Assembly: GCF_021018805.1 (NCBI RefSeq)
Contig: NC_086283.1
Span: 11,297,162-11,361,161 of the forward strand
DNA length: 64,000 nucleotides
Source: Prinia subflava
Taxonomy: Eukaryota; Chordata; Aves; Passeriformes; Cisticolidae
Direction of reading: 5' to 3'
Below, one piece after another: positions 24,640 through 36,529 of this stretch (its first letter is position 1; each line of letters starts with the position of its first letter). Position numbers and translations under genes: made by a program. Under the pieces are notes generated by a model that saw nothing but the letters and a program-made list of their open reading frames with translations, ran no database searches and was not told the DNA's origin.

Positions 24640-25460
24640 TCTAGACAGTGAAGTGTGCCAATTTAATTTTGTCACATGTGGCTGGGTTGTACAGACATGG
24701 CTGTTTCTAGGATTCTTTGGCTATACTAAAACTGATTCAGACCACAATGCAACATTTAAGGATGCTAATTAGAAAATAATTGTGCTGGGTTGTACAGATT
24801 TTACCATCGTAATCTATCTTAAAGGCCCCTATAGAATGGGAAAGAAGGTATTTTAATGCACTTTGCATGCAAAATGAGGCACTAGATTTTGTGATTTGTT
24901 ACAAAGCAGAGTACAACCGCCATCATCCAGTAAATCAGGAAGCAAAAATAGTTCTTAAGGAGTTAGTATTCTGCTTTATTTGCTAATTAAAATGGGGTTT
25001 GAAACTGCTCTTCAAAATGATTGCTCTAATTAATTCGTTGCTCTTTTGCAGTTCTACCATCTATGCCATCTGAATACAAGGCAATCCCTTGTGCTTCTCA
25101 AAAGCATGATGGCCAACAGGGTATCCTTCCCTTTCTCTGAACTGCAGGCTTTATTGCTTGTCAGTGTTTAATAAAATGTCTATTCTATACCAGAGCTAAA
25201 AAGTCATTCATATACACACTATCACAAATTTATTTCCAATAAAATGCAAGTATAAATCCACATTTTAATTAACATCAAATATTTGTTTAACTTAGGCAGA
25301 ATTAAAAGGAAAAAAATGATCACTTTTATAAGGCCAGTGACAGATTTTAGCTTTAATTAGCTTTAAAGCTTAATAAAAGATAGTGAGTATTGTAATTGCT
25401 ATTCCTGTCACTGTGATATAATCTTTCATTTTGTGGTTAATGGATGACATTTAAGGTAGT
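24640..25460. promoter_or_regulatory. candidate conserved noncoding/regulatory block
   Basis: The block lacks recognisable repeats and is dense in developmental transcription-factor motifs. These are ATGCTAAT overlapping TAATTAG at 24762-24772, the palindrome TTTGCATGCAAA at 24862-24873 (two overlapping POU-type half-sites), TAATTA at 24984-24989 and TAATTAAT at 25027-25034. More TTTAATTAGC-type motifs lie around 25350-25370. A 15-bp direct repeat GCTGGGTTGTACAGA occurs at 24681-24695 and 24784-24798. This is inference from motif density only: AT-rich DNA produces TAATTA often, and conservation cannot be judged from one sequence. Confidence 0.3.
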
Positions 25461-26186
25461 TCCTACCGTTTCCTTTAAAATAGTGCCTGCTGTGTTGGCA
25501 TGACTGTGCAGAGTACCAGATATCATGCATGAAAAGGAGACTAAGGGATGAAGTGTGGAAGAAGATGCGTTCATTTTACATTCCTCAGAGTGCCCAGAAG
25601 TTTGAAAATTATTCAGATCAGTTGGGACACAGATCTAAGAAGGTGTAATTGAAATATTGATTATGAATATATTATCTGATAGAGGTAGCCTTGTGTTTTC
25701 TCAAACATATCCTGCTATCTGTGCATACATTTATATTATTCACAGGTTTCAGTGAAGAATTTAATACCACAAGGACTGCTTGCAAACTGTTGAAGTTAGT
25801 GGCTTGTTCAATACAAGATGTGCTTTTTATTGTTTGTTCTATGTATTGGAAAATCTGAATGAAAGAAAAAATAAAGAATGGATCTATAAATGAAGTTCAC
25901 TGAAAGCAATCACTAGAAAAATAATTGGAAAAAATCAGTACAGAAAGAGATTCTAGATGATTTCAAATCCTTTTTGATCAAATCTGCAATATTTGCAAGT
26001 AGTAGCATGATCCCACAAGTATGACTGGAGTGACCTCAACTATATTTGGAAAAGAGGTGTGAATCCCTCACATCTTATGCTATTTGACTAGTTACAAGTG
26101 CTGTAGCCAAAATATTTAGAACTAACCTCTGTTTACTTAAAATGTATCTAAATGGCCATGATTACAGCCTGTTGTATTTTAAATAA
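25461..26186. other. unique AT-rich DNA, no gene seen
   Basis: No repeat family, RNA gene or exon is recognisable. The sequence leads without any visible promoter-like signal into the open frame that follows. Confidence 0.45.
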
Positions 26187-26762
26187 CTCAGGATATTAAA
26201 GATGAATGGTCCTAAATTTAGTTTTGTGAGGTTTTTTGTGTCTTCAAGCTTGAGTTGTGTCAGGGTAGTGGCTTTTGGATTATGTTTTGTGCAATACCTG
26301 GATCCAGGGTGTTATGAGCACTATAATAAATATTGGATAACTGTAGCAAAAATCCATTTTTCAGGAAAACATCTCTGCCAACCCAAACCTCCAAGCTGTT
26401 TCAAGTTTGTCTCTCCATATCTATTTGACTGGTCATTAAAAAAAAGTAAATATGGAAATGGCCTGGAAATACCAGGGTACTCTATGGTTAATAGATTTCC
26501 ATCAGAACACTATTTCTTAGTAAACAATAAATCATGGGAAGGAACTGGCACTTTCTTTTCTTGCCCATCTGTCTTTTCAACAGCAATCCAATATCAAACA
26601 AATGCTTTTAAAGTTTTCTTCCTTAAAAATGAGCAAGCAGACTTAATGGCACTTCCAGGTCCCATAAAACAAATCTCTGGAAACAGAGGCAGTGCTCAGC
26701 CTGTCTCCACTGTAGGACTTGTCTCTAGCAGAGGGCCTCCTCTCTGCCGGCACATCCTGTGA
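26187..26762 (+). CDS. unrecognised 186-aa open frame, coding status doubtful
   Basis: This is the longest uninterrupted frame in the window. It opens after a TAA at 26184-26186, has its first ATG at 26202 and ends at a TGA at 26760-26762. The product would be 186 residues with a Phe/Val/Ser-rich hydrophobic N-terminus (about residues 7-32), then a mixed, Tyr/Lys/Phe-rich region and a Pro/Gly/Ser-rich C-terminus. I recognise no domain, catalytic motif or repeat family. There is no clear splice acceptor or donor arrangement, no Kozak-like context and no polyadenylation signal obviously placed for it. In DNA of this AT content a frame this long is uncommon but can happen once in 64 kb over six frames. 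It may be chance, an eroded pseudogene or a lineage-specific gene. No function is proposed. Confidence 0.15.
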   Translation, partial: LRILKMNGPKFSFVRFFVSSSLSCVRVVAFGLCFVQYLDPGCYEHYNKYWITVAKIHFSGKHLCQPKPPSCFKFVSPYLFDWSLKKSKYGNGLEIPGYSMVNRFPSEHYFLVNNKSWEGTGTFFSCPSVFSTAIQYQTNAFKVFFLKNEQADLMALPGPIKQISGNRGSAQPVSTVGLVSSRGPPLCRHIL

Positions 26763-26780
26763 AGGACCTGAAGGTCCTTC
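26761..26780. repeat. 20-bp hairpin, 9-bp arms
   Basis: GAAGGACCT (26761-26769) and AGGTCCTTC (26772-26780) are perfect reverse complements separated by GA. It overlaps the stop codon of the 186-aa open frame. In bird DNA, AGGTCCTTC-like words also occur in CR1 tails, but no other CR1 sequence surrounds it. Confidence 0.8.
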
Positions 26781-28144
26781 TTACTCTTGGGAAATACACT
26801 CCATCCATTTTTGTGTGTCATTCACCCTCATCTCCCTCACCTCCACCAGATTGTCTTTTCAGCTCAGTACTAAACTCTCTCTTTCCTGTTCCATTTTTTC
26901 CTTCTAATGATTTATTAAAATAATGACCCACATTTTCATAGCTGAGTGTTTGCAGCTTGCAAATGGTTGCAAGTACTTAGCCTTCATTTTCATGCCTTAT
27001 AACATTGTGATTTACTGCTGTAATAGTTATTTTCCCCACATCTGGAATATAGGCTTGCATACTCAAATCTTCATGATCCTATACATTAACATTTGCAGTT
27101 CCTTTGCATTTCACTCCACTACCCAGCAGTTTTGTAGCTATGAATTTGCAAAATATTACTCTGACAACAATAAAATCTTTTTCAGTTAATTCTGTATTTT
27201 AAAATAGAAAAAGAAAAATTTCACTTGGTAGCAGTAAGAGGGAAAAAAAAATCCATGTGTGACTTGCTTCCTAATTTCACTGCATTATTGTCATTCCTAA
27301 CTACCTGTCATCTGTCTGTGCCTGTCAAAATCTGATGATTTTCTCTGTTCTCCATCCTTATTTATTGGAGGTGCTTATTTTAATGGAGCTCTTTGGAGGT
27401 GCTTCCTGACACAGAAAGGAACTTATTCAAGTGTTTTTCTCCTGTATAAGCAGCATCTGCTGATACTTCCACCTGGTCAAACAAATATGTTTGTGGAAAA
27501 AGGCAAGAGTGTCTAGAAGGTAAAACACAAAGTCTTACCAGTCTGAGTACTGATGAGATATCTTCTGGCAAATGTGTGAGATGGAGAGGAGTGCAGTGGG
27601 AGAGCCTGGTGGTATGGAGAGATAGCTGAAACAAGCAGATGGCTTAAAGGAAGCTGAGAAAGGCTGTTAGCACATAAAGCAGCAGACACGAAGATGAATT
27701 GCCATTTTGAGTTGCTAGTTTTGTCTTCCTTATTTAGCTAACTGCTGTTCCAATAATGTCTTATATAATAGCTTTTCTGGGAAGACTTTTACATCTCCTT
27801 TCATTGGAGGCATCTTTATTATAGAATGAAAGCACAGACTTAAAACATCAGTAAGGTCTAATAAAAGGAAAAGGAAAAACTGGGATGAGAGAAAGGTCAT
27901 TATGCAACTTCCTTCCTTTTCCTAGTCAAAGAAGTCACTCATTGCCCTATCAATGGAAAAAAAAAAGACCTATGAGTGCAAAGAAGGAAGTCCAATGGCT
28001 AGACTGCTCAGGCTATATTATCTGCACCTGTGCCAGAGGCAACATCCCAGTCCAGCTTTTATGTCTTAGACATAAGCTCTATATCACCCCCAAGCTCTTC
28101 ATATCTTGCTGCTTAAGGTGTATCTTTACAGTAGTAGACCTGTC
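26781..28144. other. unique DNA, no gene seen
   Basis: No gene is recognised. A 144-codon plus-strand frame (27885-28319) runs from here into the MIR-like fragment that follows, which argues against it being real. Confidence 0.4.
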
Positions 28145-28215
28145 CTTTACTTCTCATCTGACTTTGGGCAGACCCCTTAATTTACTCTTAGCTTTAGTTT
28201 CCCTGCCTGTGAATT
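28145..28215 (+). repeat. MIR-type SINE core fragment
   Basis: CATCTGACTTTGGGCAGACC, CCTTAATTTACTCTTAGCTT and TAGTTTCCCTGCCTGTGAA follow the MIR core (TGACCTTGGGCAAGTC, ACTTAACCTCTCTGAGCC, TCAGTTTCCTCATCTGTAAA) in order and spacing. Ends are not definable. It overlaps a 144-codon open frame, which is therefore very likely a chance frame. Confidence 0.5.
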
Positions 28216-28519
28216 CTATCTTACAGCTCTCAACTGACCTCAGAGCAGCAGGCAGAGCTCTCCAGCAGGTCAGACCTGCATGGTCAGCCCATGGCAGGAG
28301 GGATGCTCTTTTCAAGTAGTTGTCCCCATCAGACAGTCTGAGCAATATACGGCAGGTGTATGCATGGCAGCCACTGCTTACTTGGACAAGGAAGCACCAA
28401 GGCATATTTCAGAAAGTTCTAAAACTTGTGAATTCATGTGAGTTCAAGTTCACGGGCCTGTGCTGAGTCTTTACATAAGTCATGTAAGTTGTTTGGTGTC
28501 TCCAACAAAGAGTAAAGTT
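28216..28519. other. unique DNA between two repeats
   Basis: A short, mildly GC-richer stretch (CTCCAGCAGGTCAGACCTGC around 28260) before the CR1 body. I see no gene in it. Confidence 0.4.
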
Positions 28520-28929
28520 ACTGGTGAAGAGTCTGGAGCACAAGTCCTGTGAGGAGCAGCTGAAGGAGCTGGGGGTGTTTAACCAGGAAAAAAGGAGGCT
28601 CAGTGGCACCTTATTATTCTCTACAATTCTGTGTAAGAGCAAGGTGAGGCTCAGTCTCTCCTCCCAGATAAAAATAGGGCAACAGGAAACAAGTTGCACC
28701 AGGACAGGTGTAGATTGGATATTAGGAAGAGTTTCTTCACTGAAAGCATAATTAAGCATTGCAACAGACTGCCTAGGAAAGTGGTGGAATCATCATCCCT
28801 GGAAGTATTCGAAAAATCATGTGGATGTGGTGCTTAGAGACAGGATTTAGTGACAAACTTGGCAGCGCTGGGTTAATGGTTGGGCTCAATGATCTCAGGG
28901 CTCTTTTCCAACTGTAATGATTCTGTTAT
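28520..28929 (+). mobile_element. CR1: CR1 LINE, 5'-truncated 3' end
   Basis: A plus-strand CR1 3' end of about 410 bp. Recognisable blocks in order are GAGGAGCAGCTGAAGGAGCT, the GTTTAACCAGGAAAAAAGGA GGCTC block, CTCTACAATTCTGTG, AGTTGCACCAGGACAGGTGT, AGATTGGATATTAGGAAGAG, GTGGTGGAATCATCATCCCT, GCTGGGTTAATGGTTGGGCT and the end CTTTTCCAACTGTAATGATT CTG. The internal blocks (ACAATT.., CACCAGG, GGATATTAGGAA) differ from the copy at 7058-7545, so the two come from different CR1 subfamilies. Only the 3' untranslated region and the extreme end of the second reading frame are kept, so there is no active enzyme. Several open frames here are shadows of the repeat. Confidence 0.93.
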
Positions 28930-29595
28930 TCAGTGAAATACATCCTGGATCAGACATGATGAGTGTCCTTCACCACTTAGCAAACAATGGAGTGGTTTTG
29001 GTTTCTAAGAGAACAATAAGATACTGGTGTGCTTCAAGGCAAAAACACATGCAGCCCTTGGGAACCTGGCAGTGTATTCTTTGGTTTCCTTTTTGCTAAG
29101 TACATTGGTTTAATGTTATTCCATAACATCTATTCATTACTGCTAATGAACATAGAAATGATAATGAAGATGTAGCTCCAATTTCCTACTGTACCTGTAA
29201 AATAGTAGTAATTTAAATGAGGCCATGCAAACCATAAAATTACAGCATCACACGCTCTCATTGCAATATGATTGGATTGCTTCTCTAAGTGGTTCATCAT
29301 CAATCCCAATAAAGGTAAAGTGTGGGTCTAACTGTTGTCTTGAATCCAATAGTTTAATTTTATTGCCTCAGTAGCAGCTGTTTAAGTGCCCCTTACTCTA
29401 CCGCTCACTGCTGTGATACGCCTTTCCCTTAACAGATTTTCATCAAACCTGCCAGGATTCTGCTGCAGCCCAGTGCAAGGGATACTCTCAGGTTTAGAAC
29501 TACACAGATTATTCAAAAGGAACATGAATGAGTAAAGGAGATGTGAATATCCCTGTTTTCGCTGACCTTAATAAAAATTCAACAGAAAACAAATT
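28930..29595. other. unique AT-rich DNA, no gene seen
   Basis: No gene or clear repeat. ATTTCCTACTGTACCTGTAA near 29180-29200 is faintly MIR-like, but too short to call. Confidence 0.4.
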
Positions 29596-29665
29596 AGAAT
29601 CATAGAATAACTTGAGTTAGAAGGCACCCACAATGATTATCAATTCCAGCTACTGGGAATATTCA
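29596..29665 (-). mobile_element. CR1-type 3' tail fragment (CR1 or SINE)
   Basis: Starts with GAATCATAGAATAACTTGAG and continues AGGCACCCACAATGATTATC, matching the reverse complement of a CR1 3' tail (AATCATAGAATGATTTGGGTTGGAAGG, then GACCCACAAGGATCATC). The ACCCACAA.GAT.ATC block is the same one found in the SINE tail at 13437-13490. The piece could therefore be a very short CR1 or a SINE truncated before its tRNA head. No tRNA-like sequence follows on the right. Confidence 0.7.
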
Positions 29666-31559
29666 CCAATAGTTCTCAAGTTATCCAACTGTCCACAGGC
29701 CATTACATTCATGAAGGAAAGACATGCCAGGGTCCGAAAAATCTGGAAACTCAAGACCACTTTGGAAGTCTTCTAAAAATATTTAGGTACTAGTGAACGC
29801 TAAGTGAAGAATTTTCTGTTCTAGATAATTGTTAGCTGTGAGGAAATTCCTGGAGTGGACATCATTACAGATAAATCAAGAAAATATTTAAGGAAAAAAA
29901 GTCAATGGGACATTTAATTTAGTCAAATTTCAAACTGAGAGAATAAAATGGAATTGTAAATATGTTATGAGGACCCAGAGTTCTATTCAGTTAATATTTT
30001 TATCAGGTGAGTTTTACCAGTAGGCAGGAACTGATTCTATCTGATACTCTGGGAATATAAGTGTCATAACTTCTAATTATTGTAATTCTTGTTCCAATTT
30101 CAGTACATTATTTGAAGTAAGAAACACTGCCAATGTCTTAAATGGGGAAAAACCCACATAGGGAAATTGAAGCTGATCAAAATGGAGGTAAAAAGTGCAA
30201 ATTACTTAGCAGTGTTCTAATGCAGTTTTTGAAAGTGCTTATATAACCTATACTCAAGAAAAACTCCTCTTTTCTCACTTTAATTTTTTTTAGTGGAAAA
30301 TTTACATTTATTTTGATTCAAAATCCACTTCACTGTGGTAGCTGGGGATTTGTAATTGTGCATGCTTACTTATAATAGGGAAATTTTTCTTTGTAATTTC
30401 TGGGCCTGAGTGATGCAGAATGAAAAATTGTTTCCTTTCTCTGTCATATCAGTTACAATGAAAAAGGTGCTGCTCACTATGGACACATGACAGGCGCTCT
30501 GGAAAGAAGGAAAGTGCAAGGAATATTTCATTGGATGCCTAGGCCTTTTCTGGCCACCTACCTTGGAATGCAACTGTGACCCTATAGTGCAGAATTTCAA
30601 CTTTTAAATATCTTACTGTTCTACCTAAGAGGAATTTCAGAGGTATTTTGGTGCATGTCAGGAATACTTTGAAGAAGGAAAACCTCATTTAAATGGAAAT
30701 GGATGGCAGTCCTTTATCCCACTTGACAGAGCAGTTTTAACTGTACACCTTTTGATTGTGTGCAATAATGAAAGATCTTTATAGTTTTATTCTTGTGTAT
30801 TATTTCCCAGCTCAGCTAATTTATGAGAACATTGATCATTTATTGTTCAAATGCATATGAAATGCCAGTAATACACGGCCAGAATGTTTCCCAGAAAATG
30901 TATTTTTGCTTTATTTTCTAAAATTAAAATTATTAATATTCCATGAGACTAAAATATAATGTTATCATTTTGTTTTCAGGAGATTTTCACAAACACTTTA
31001 TGCCACAAGGAAAATAAATAGAAATATTCCCACTACTGCTACTATGCATATTTTATTATAATCTTCTATTGGTTTTCATTTTTCAGTCTGGTGTTTTGTG
31101 ACCTGGATGACAGTGGTTATGCTGATGAAGTTGTTCACCTAATTAATATATAATGAAGTAATAGCTAGGTTTATCTCTGTACTTCCATACTAATGCCCTG
31201 TAACAAGGGCTGTGTATAAATAAGCATTCATGCTGAAAAAAATAGTTCCATGAACACAAATCATTTCAGGGAGAAAATAAACTAATGCATCAAGGTTGGT
31301 GAAAAATAAACCCAGCAAAGATTTTGGTGTGAATATAAACTTTCATCCTGACAGGTTTTGTCATTATCCTTAAGACAAGTGTAAAACAGCACCTCTGGAA
31401 AATCCACAAAAACAACTTTATAGAAAATACTATTAACCACTTCCCTCTGTGGCTTCTTCCAGGGGCCAATGAATTTATATCTGTACTTGAGACAAAGTCT
31501 CGTAAATTGAATTTTAAGGTCTCTGGTGGTTACCACAGCATTTCACACATCCATCCTGT
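29666..31559. other. unique AT-rich DNA, no gene seen
   Basis: No gene, RNA gene or identifiable repeat. The segment is rich in ATTAA/AATAAA words as expected from composition. Confidence 0.45.
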
Positions 31560-31960
31560 TTAGTAGGCTTTAAGTGTGTGCTTTAGGACAATGAATAGGA
31601 AATATCAATATTGCTGGCATGAAAATAATTGACACTTAAAATAATTTGCTAAATAAGCATGCCACTGAATTGGGTAATTTAGCATATGCTAATATAAATA
31701 TTTGAGACTTTTCTATGCAAATGTCAAAGCAGAGGACTTTCTCCTTGTAATTAAGTAATTATTTTGCTCTAGTAACTTGTAATTTTCATGGGGGAGGAGC
31801 TATTACTTTTTTCATAACCATGGCATGATTTTTGTGAAGTGTGTCCAATACTAATATGCTCTCTAAATAATTCTGAAAATTTAGCAAAATTTAGCAAAGC
31901 TATCAGAAGATATTTCACTATAAATGTCAGTATTATTACATTCATGGCTTCTTATTTTCT
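31560..31960. promoter_or_regulatory. candidate conserved noncoding/regulatory block
   Basis: A repeat-free AT-rich block with a perfect POU octamer ATGCAAAT at 31715-31722, an octamer variant ATGCTAAT at 31686-31693 and two TAATTA homeodomain cores at 31748-31753 and 31756-31761. It also has a tandem AAATTTAGCA repeat near 31879-31898. The clustering is suggestive of an enhancer, but rests on motif matches alone in AT-rich DNA. Confidence 0.25.
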
Positions 31961-34900
31961 GGTCTTACTGGGGTCTTTGGTGACATATCACGTTTTTTCC
32001 TTTGCCTTATTTATTTGACTCACAAAAAATGCATTTTCTTAGTCTAAGCATTTGGATTTTTAAATTCTTACCCTTCAATTCGGGTTTTTTTTTTTTAATA
32101 TATATTTTCTGTGCCTGTACTTTCCAGAAATCTAACTTGCAGGGGAAAAAAATCCAATAACAACAACAACAAAAACCACTGTAGAGAGCAAGCAATGCTG
32201 TTTGGGGGTTGTTTTATCAAATCTGTAACATATTAATGAATTTATTAAGAAAATATTTTCCCAGATTCTTAATGTACTCACTAAATGGAACTAAAACAAT
32301 TTCAGGCTTGATTTTCAATGGGGTTTTATTTTGTTCACTCTAATCTTCTCTGATTTTTATTTTACAGTCCAGAAAATCTCTAGTCTCATTTCTATTATTG
32401 TACCACACAGGGATAACAACTTCTCTATTTCTACAAATGTACTAATTATTAAGAGCCTCATCTGGTTTCAAAAATGGATTTTAGTTTAAGCTATTGTATG
32501 AGAAGATATATGGGTAAATCTATATCATATATATACATCTGTAGTTAAAAAGGGGAATTTTAAACCTGCTGTTTCTATGAATCTTAACATCTACTAAATA
32601 TGTAAATTTTCCAATTTATGCCTTCTGCCCATGCTTATTTTTTCATGGTTTATTTGGAATAACTTATTCACAGACATATCCTAGATCACAGCAAAAGTAA
32701 ATCTTTAAGGGACTGTATGAAAATCATTGAAAACCTATCTATATCTGTTTTCCACATTTTTGTCCACTTGGTACAGGAAGTACCTGAAAGCTTTAGCAAG
32801 AGAAGAGGCACCTACACATAGTGATCAGAATCACAAGAACTACAGAAATTCCTTGAGTCAGCAGGCTATTTTATTAGAATAATGCAATAAATTCTAGCAC
32901 TTGTCTTTAATAGAGTTTCTAAATAAGCTTTAATATCATCTTTTATGAAATATAGCTGTACTTGATAGTCAGCGTTGCGACATCACTGAATTAACAACTA
33001 TCCATTTCCCTGAATTAGGAGCAGTTAGGAAATAAATTATTAACAGACGGTGTAGAGCAGGAAAAATATTTTTGTGTACTTTTAAAAATTTTTATTTATT
33101 TCACAATCAATTGTAAATTGTCCCACAAAGCAACTATGTCCTACACACTGTGATTCTTCTTTCTGAATAAAATTTGTAAGTGTGCCAGTAAGGCTCATCC
33201 TGGTTTTGTATGAGAAGTAGATGTAAACTATGTTTGGATAGTTTTAAAAACTTCTACGGTATCTAAACAAAACTATTTCATCTTTCTAACAGATTTACCT
33301 CTTGTACCATTCTTGTTACATTACAAATAATAGTGAAACCATCTCCATCACCAAATTAATTTTGTCTTTTTCTGAAGGCAGAATTCAGTGCCTCCATGAG
33401 ATTTTTCAGTTTTATTCGAATGGAAGTGCTTATCATAAAGGTTATGCTGAAAGTTTTCACTCCAAATGCCATTTCACTTTCTTTTCATCTCTTTTGAGTA
33501 TTCTTTTCGCACCCATAATTTTGTGTTTTCCCACTGGGTCCATTGTTTCCCTCTAGTGTCCATTATTTACGCATTTTTTCAGAGCCCTTGAAACCAGGAA
33601 TGCACAGGCTGCTGCCGCCTATTTTATTTTTAGGTTTGTTGCCACTTCCATTCCATTGTAGTAAATTTTATCAGAAGAAAAATAAGGGTGATCTTATTAA
33701 TTAAAATGGAATTTTGAATAATCTTAGGATGATGACAAAGGGATAAGAGCCAGGACATGGAGAGTAAAGACTGGCATTTACTTGGACTTGTCATATTGGA
33801 CTCAAGCTTGATGATACAATGAGCACATGTAGTAAGATACTGTCTCTCAGTTGTAAGGTCAGAATGTCTTATTTTTATCAGAAAAACTATTGTGTCCTAT
33901 AATTAAGATTTTTGTAGCCACAGGATTTCCCTGGAAAGGTTATACTTCTTTTCTATATATTGCACCTTTAAATGTAACAGCTCTGTCATCTCTGCTGTTA
34001 AGACAGCAGTTGTTCACTCTCTTAATTCCTTTTAAAAAGCCCTTCAAAAACATTAATATGTATAATAGTGCCTTTGCTCAGTGCACAGGGGAACTACTGA
34101 AATGTATTCAGTGAGCTGCTGCAGTGAGTAACAGTTCATAGGGAAGAACCTATGTACTTTATGACCAATGTAAAATGTCTGGCTCCAGGAGACTTTCAAA
34201 AGAACAAGGAGCAAGTTAATTGCTGATAGGATGCAGAGTGCCACCCGATCACAGTCTTAATTCAGTGCTGCTGGATGCCTTAGTTCTCTCTGCTGTGGTG
34301 GAATTGCTCTCCTTTTGCTTTAGAACACCAGAACAACCTTGGGCTGAGGTTTTGGTCAGGAGCTGGTTCACTGATTGCACAGCCCCTAAATGGCGAGTGA
34401 TGCCTTTCAGCTGGCGCTAGAGCCCTCCATAAACTCCCAGCTCTGGACATCGATGATGCCTGTGCCCAGAGGCTGCAGTGAGAGGGGTATAGCTAGAGGG
34501 TATAAATATTTGTATTCTTTATCTGTGTTCTCAATTGGTTTTGGATTTCAAAGCTAAAATTGGAAAAAAATAATATTAACTTCCTCTGAGCTAAAAATCT
34601 TAGCTTTCACTGTTATTATATTTAGTCTGTAGAAAGAAGAGCAATGCTGGGCTATGAAAATCTTGATTATTGTTTTTGTGCTTCCTTTTTCTTCAGAATT
34701 TTCTGTCTTGGGAGAAGTTAAGAAGTTGCTGTGCCTGTCACCTGAAGTCTCTAAGTAGTCTCAGCTAGGTCCAGATAGCTGATTTTTCACCAAACCCTGA
34801 GAAATAGCCAGGCACCTTCTTGGTAAAGCCAAAACCAGGCTACAGTCCCTTGCTGGCCAGTTCCAGTGCTGTGGAGACTGCTAGAGGTCTTTCCACAGAG

Positions 34901-35577
34901 TGTGTTGAAACTAAAACATCCTGGTCATGATGGCTATCCAGGGCAATTGTGGAAGCCCTCAGAAGTGAGTTTTCAGAATCTGTATCTTCTGTGTGAGGTT
35001 TCTAGGGGTTTTCAGCTTTTTATCACCTCTTGAAATGAGAAAAAAAAAGTAAAAGAGGAATTTTTTCTCTAATGTTTTAAAGATTATATTTTACCCTGTG
35101 AGAATGATTATGGATAATGGGTATAGCAATACTTACAGCTCATTTGCTTTTTTTTTGGTGAATACCTAAATATAATATTGTAAGAGGTAGAGTGGTTTGT
35201 GTCAACAGTAGCCAATAGCACTGTTTTGCATGTACAGTATTACATTTCAGCAAAAAGAAGTGGTAACATGGACAGCACAACGGCATGCATTCCTGACACT
35301 GAAATTCCTGACATTCAGCTGCTCATAACTGCCTGGAGGCTCAAATTATTCTTGCAAACTTTGACATGGTAAGGGAATATTTTTATCTTCGTTTCCATCT
35401 TTTGATTTCTCTGGAGTGGATTTGTTTGCTGTTTCCTGGTCCTTCATGGACTTTTACATTCTACAACAGTAATAATTTTATTCTTTAGTTACATTATAAA
35501 AGTTAGAAAATAATTGGGAGTCTTATTTTATATTAGGAAATTGAATCCATATGTATATTTTTTCCAGCTTTAGACAC
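31961..35577. other. unique AT-rich DNA, about 3.6 kb, no gene seen
   Basis: Simple tracts only: a T run near 32089-32097 and an AAC repeat near 32159-32170. A slightly GC-richer stretch at 34230-34490 ends in a TATAAATATT word near 34500, but no start site or exon can be supported. Open frames do not exceed 84 codons. Confidence 0.4.
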
Positions 35578-35704
35578 TGTCATGGGTTTGGACTGGCCAG
35601 ATGTTAATGCACCCATGAGTATATGTTTTTCTTAGCAACTACTGTGGGATGTGATCAGGAACAGAGCAGAGCAGGCTCGAAACTTGAAAACAGAAGACAA
35701 AAAC

Positions 35705-35710
35705 TTTATT
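35705..35710 (-). promoter_or_regulatory. LTR polyadenylation signal
   Basis: AATAAA on the minus strand, followed by a GT/T-rich stretch (AGTTTTTGTCTTCTGTTTTC). This is the expected arrangement of signal and downstream element at the R/U5 border of a retroviral LTR. Confidence 0.6.
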
Positions 35711-36529
35711 ACATTACATAGGAACAGAAATAGAAAGGAAAACTCTAAACGCACACACACAAAAAAATCCAGAAATTAAATGAAAACTTCCCAGAACATT
35801 TCTTCTCCTCTCCCAATTTCCACACATTACCCTCTATAGACCAAAACTTTGGGTTTTAAATCAAACAATCACCACTCAAAAAACTAATCTTCAATTCAGC
35901 AAAAGAGAGAGGAGTCTTTCTCACACCACAGACTGCTCTTCAGAAAAACACAGTTTTACCCTTTATGTGTGTTTGAGTCACTCGTGGCACCACCTGGCTG
36001 CTGTGGTGACACTCTCTTCTCCATATCCAGTGCTCTCACCACTGTCCATGGGCCAAAGCTGCATACAGGGCTCTTTTTAAGGATGCTTGTGTGCCGGGCT
36101 CTCCCCATTTTTCCCCTGGGGCCGAGGGTTTCTTCTCTGAGGGCAGAGGGCACCACCACACCCTCCTCTTCTCTGTTCACTTCACTGCAGCAAGTCGAGC
36201 CAGGCTACATCCACCCCAAAATGCAGTTTATGTTTAAAAGAGTCTCAAGTTCAGTCTATGGCTAACATTATGCAAGAAAAGTTCAGCCCAAAAAGCCACT
36301 CTTTTCATTCTTTGCCCATCCAAGATTCTTTTCATCTTCTGACTTTTATCTTCTCGGTCCCAAGCTGTTTCTCTCTCTCTTCTGAAGCTACTAGCCATGA
36401 GAGTTAATGTCTAGGAAAAGTTTCTTTCTGCCTCAGAAAGGGTTAAGAGTTTCTAGTTCCCGGCAAGGGCTGCAGGCTCGGGCACTCGCAGGCTCAGCAG
36501 CTCCCCCACGCAGTCGGGCCCCTTATCCC

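Noticed and set aside
27885..28319. 144-codon plus-strand frame
   Set aside because: It runs through a MIR-like core fragment and has no recognisable domain or splice context.
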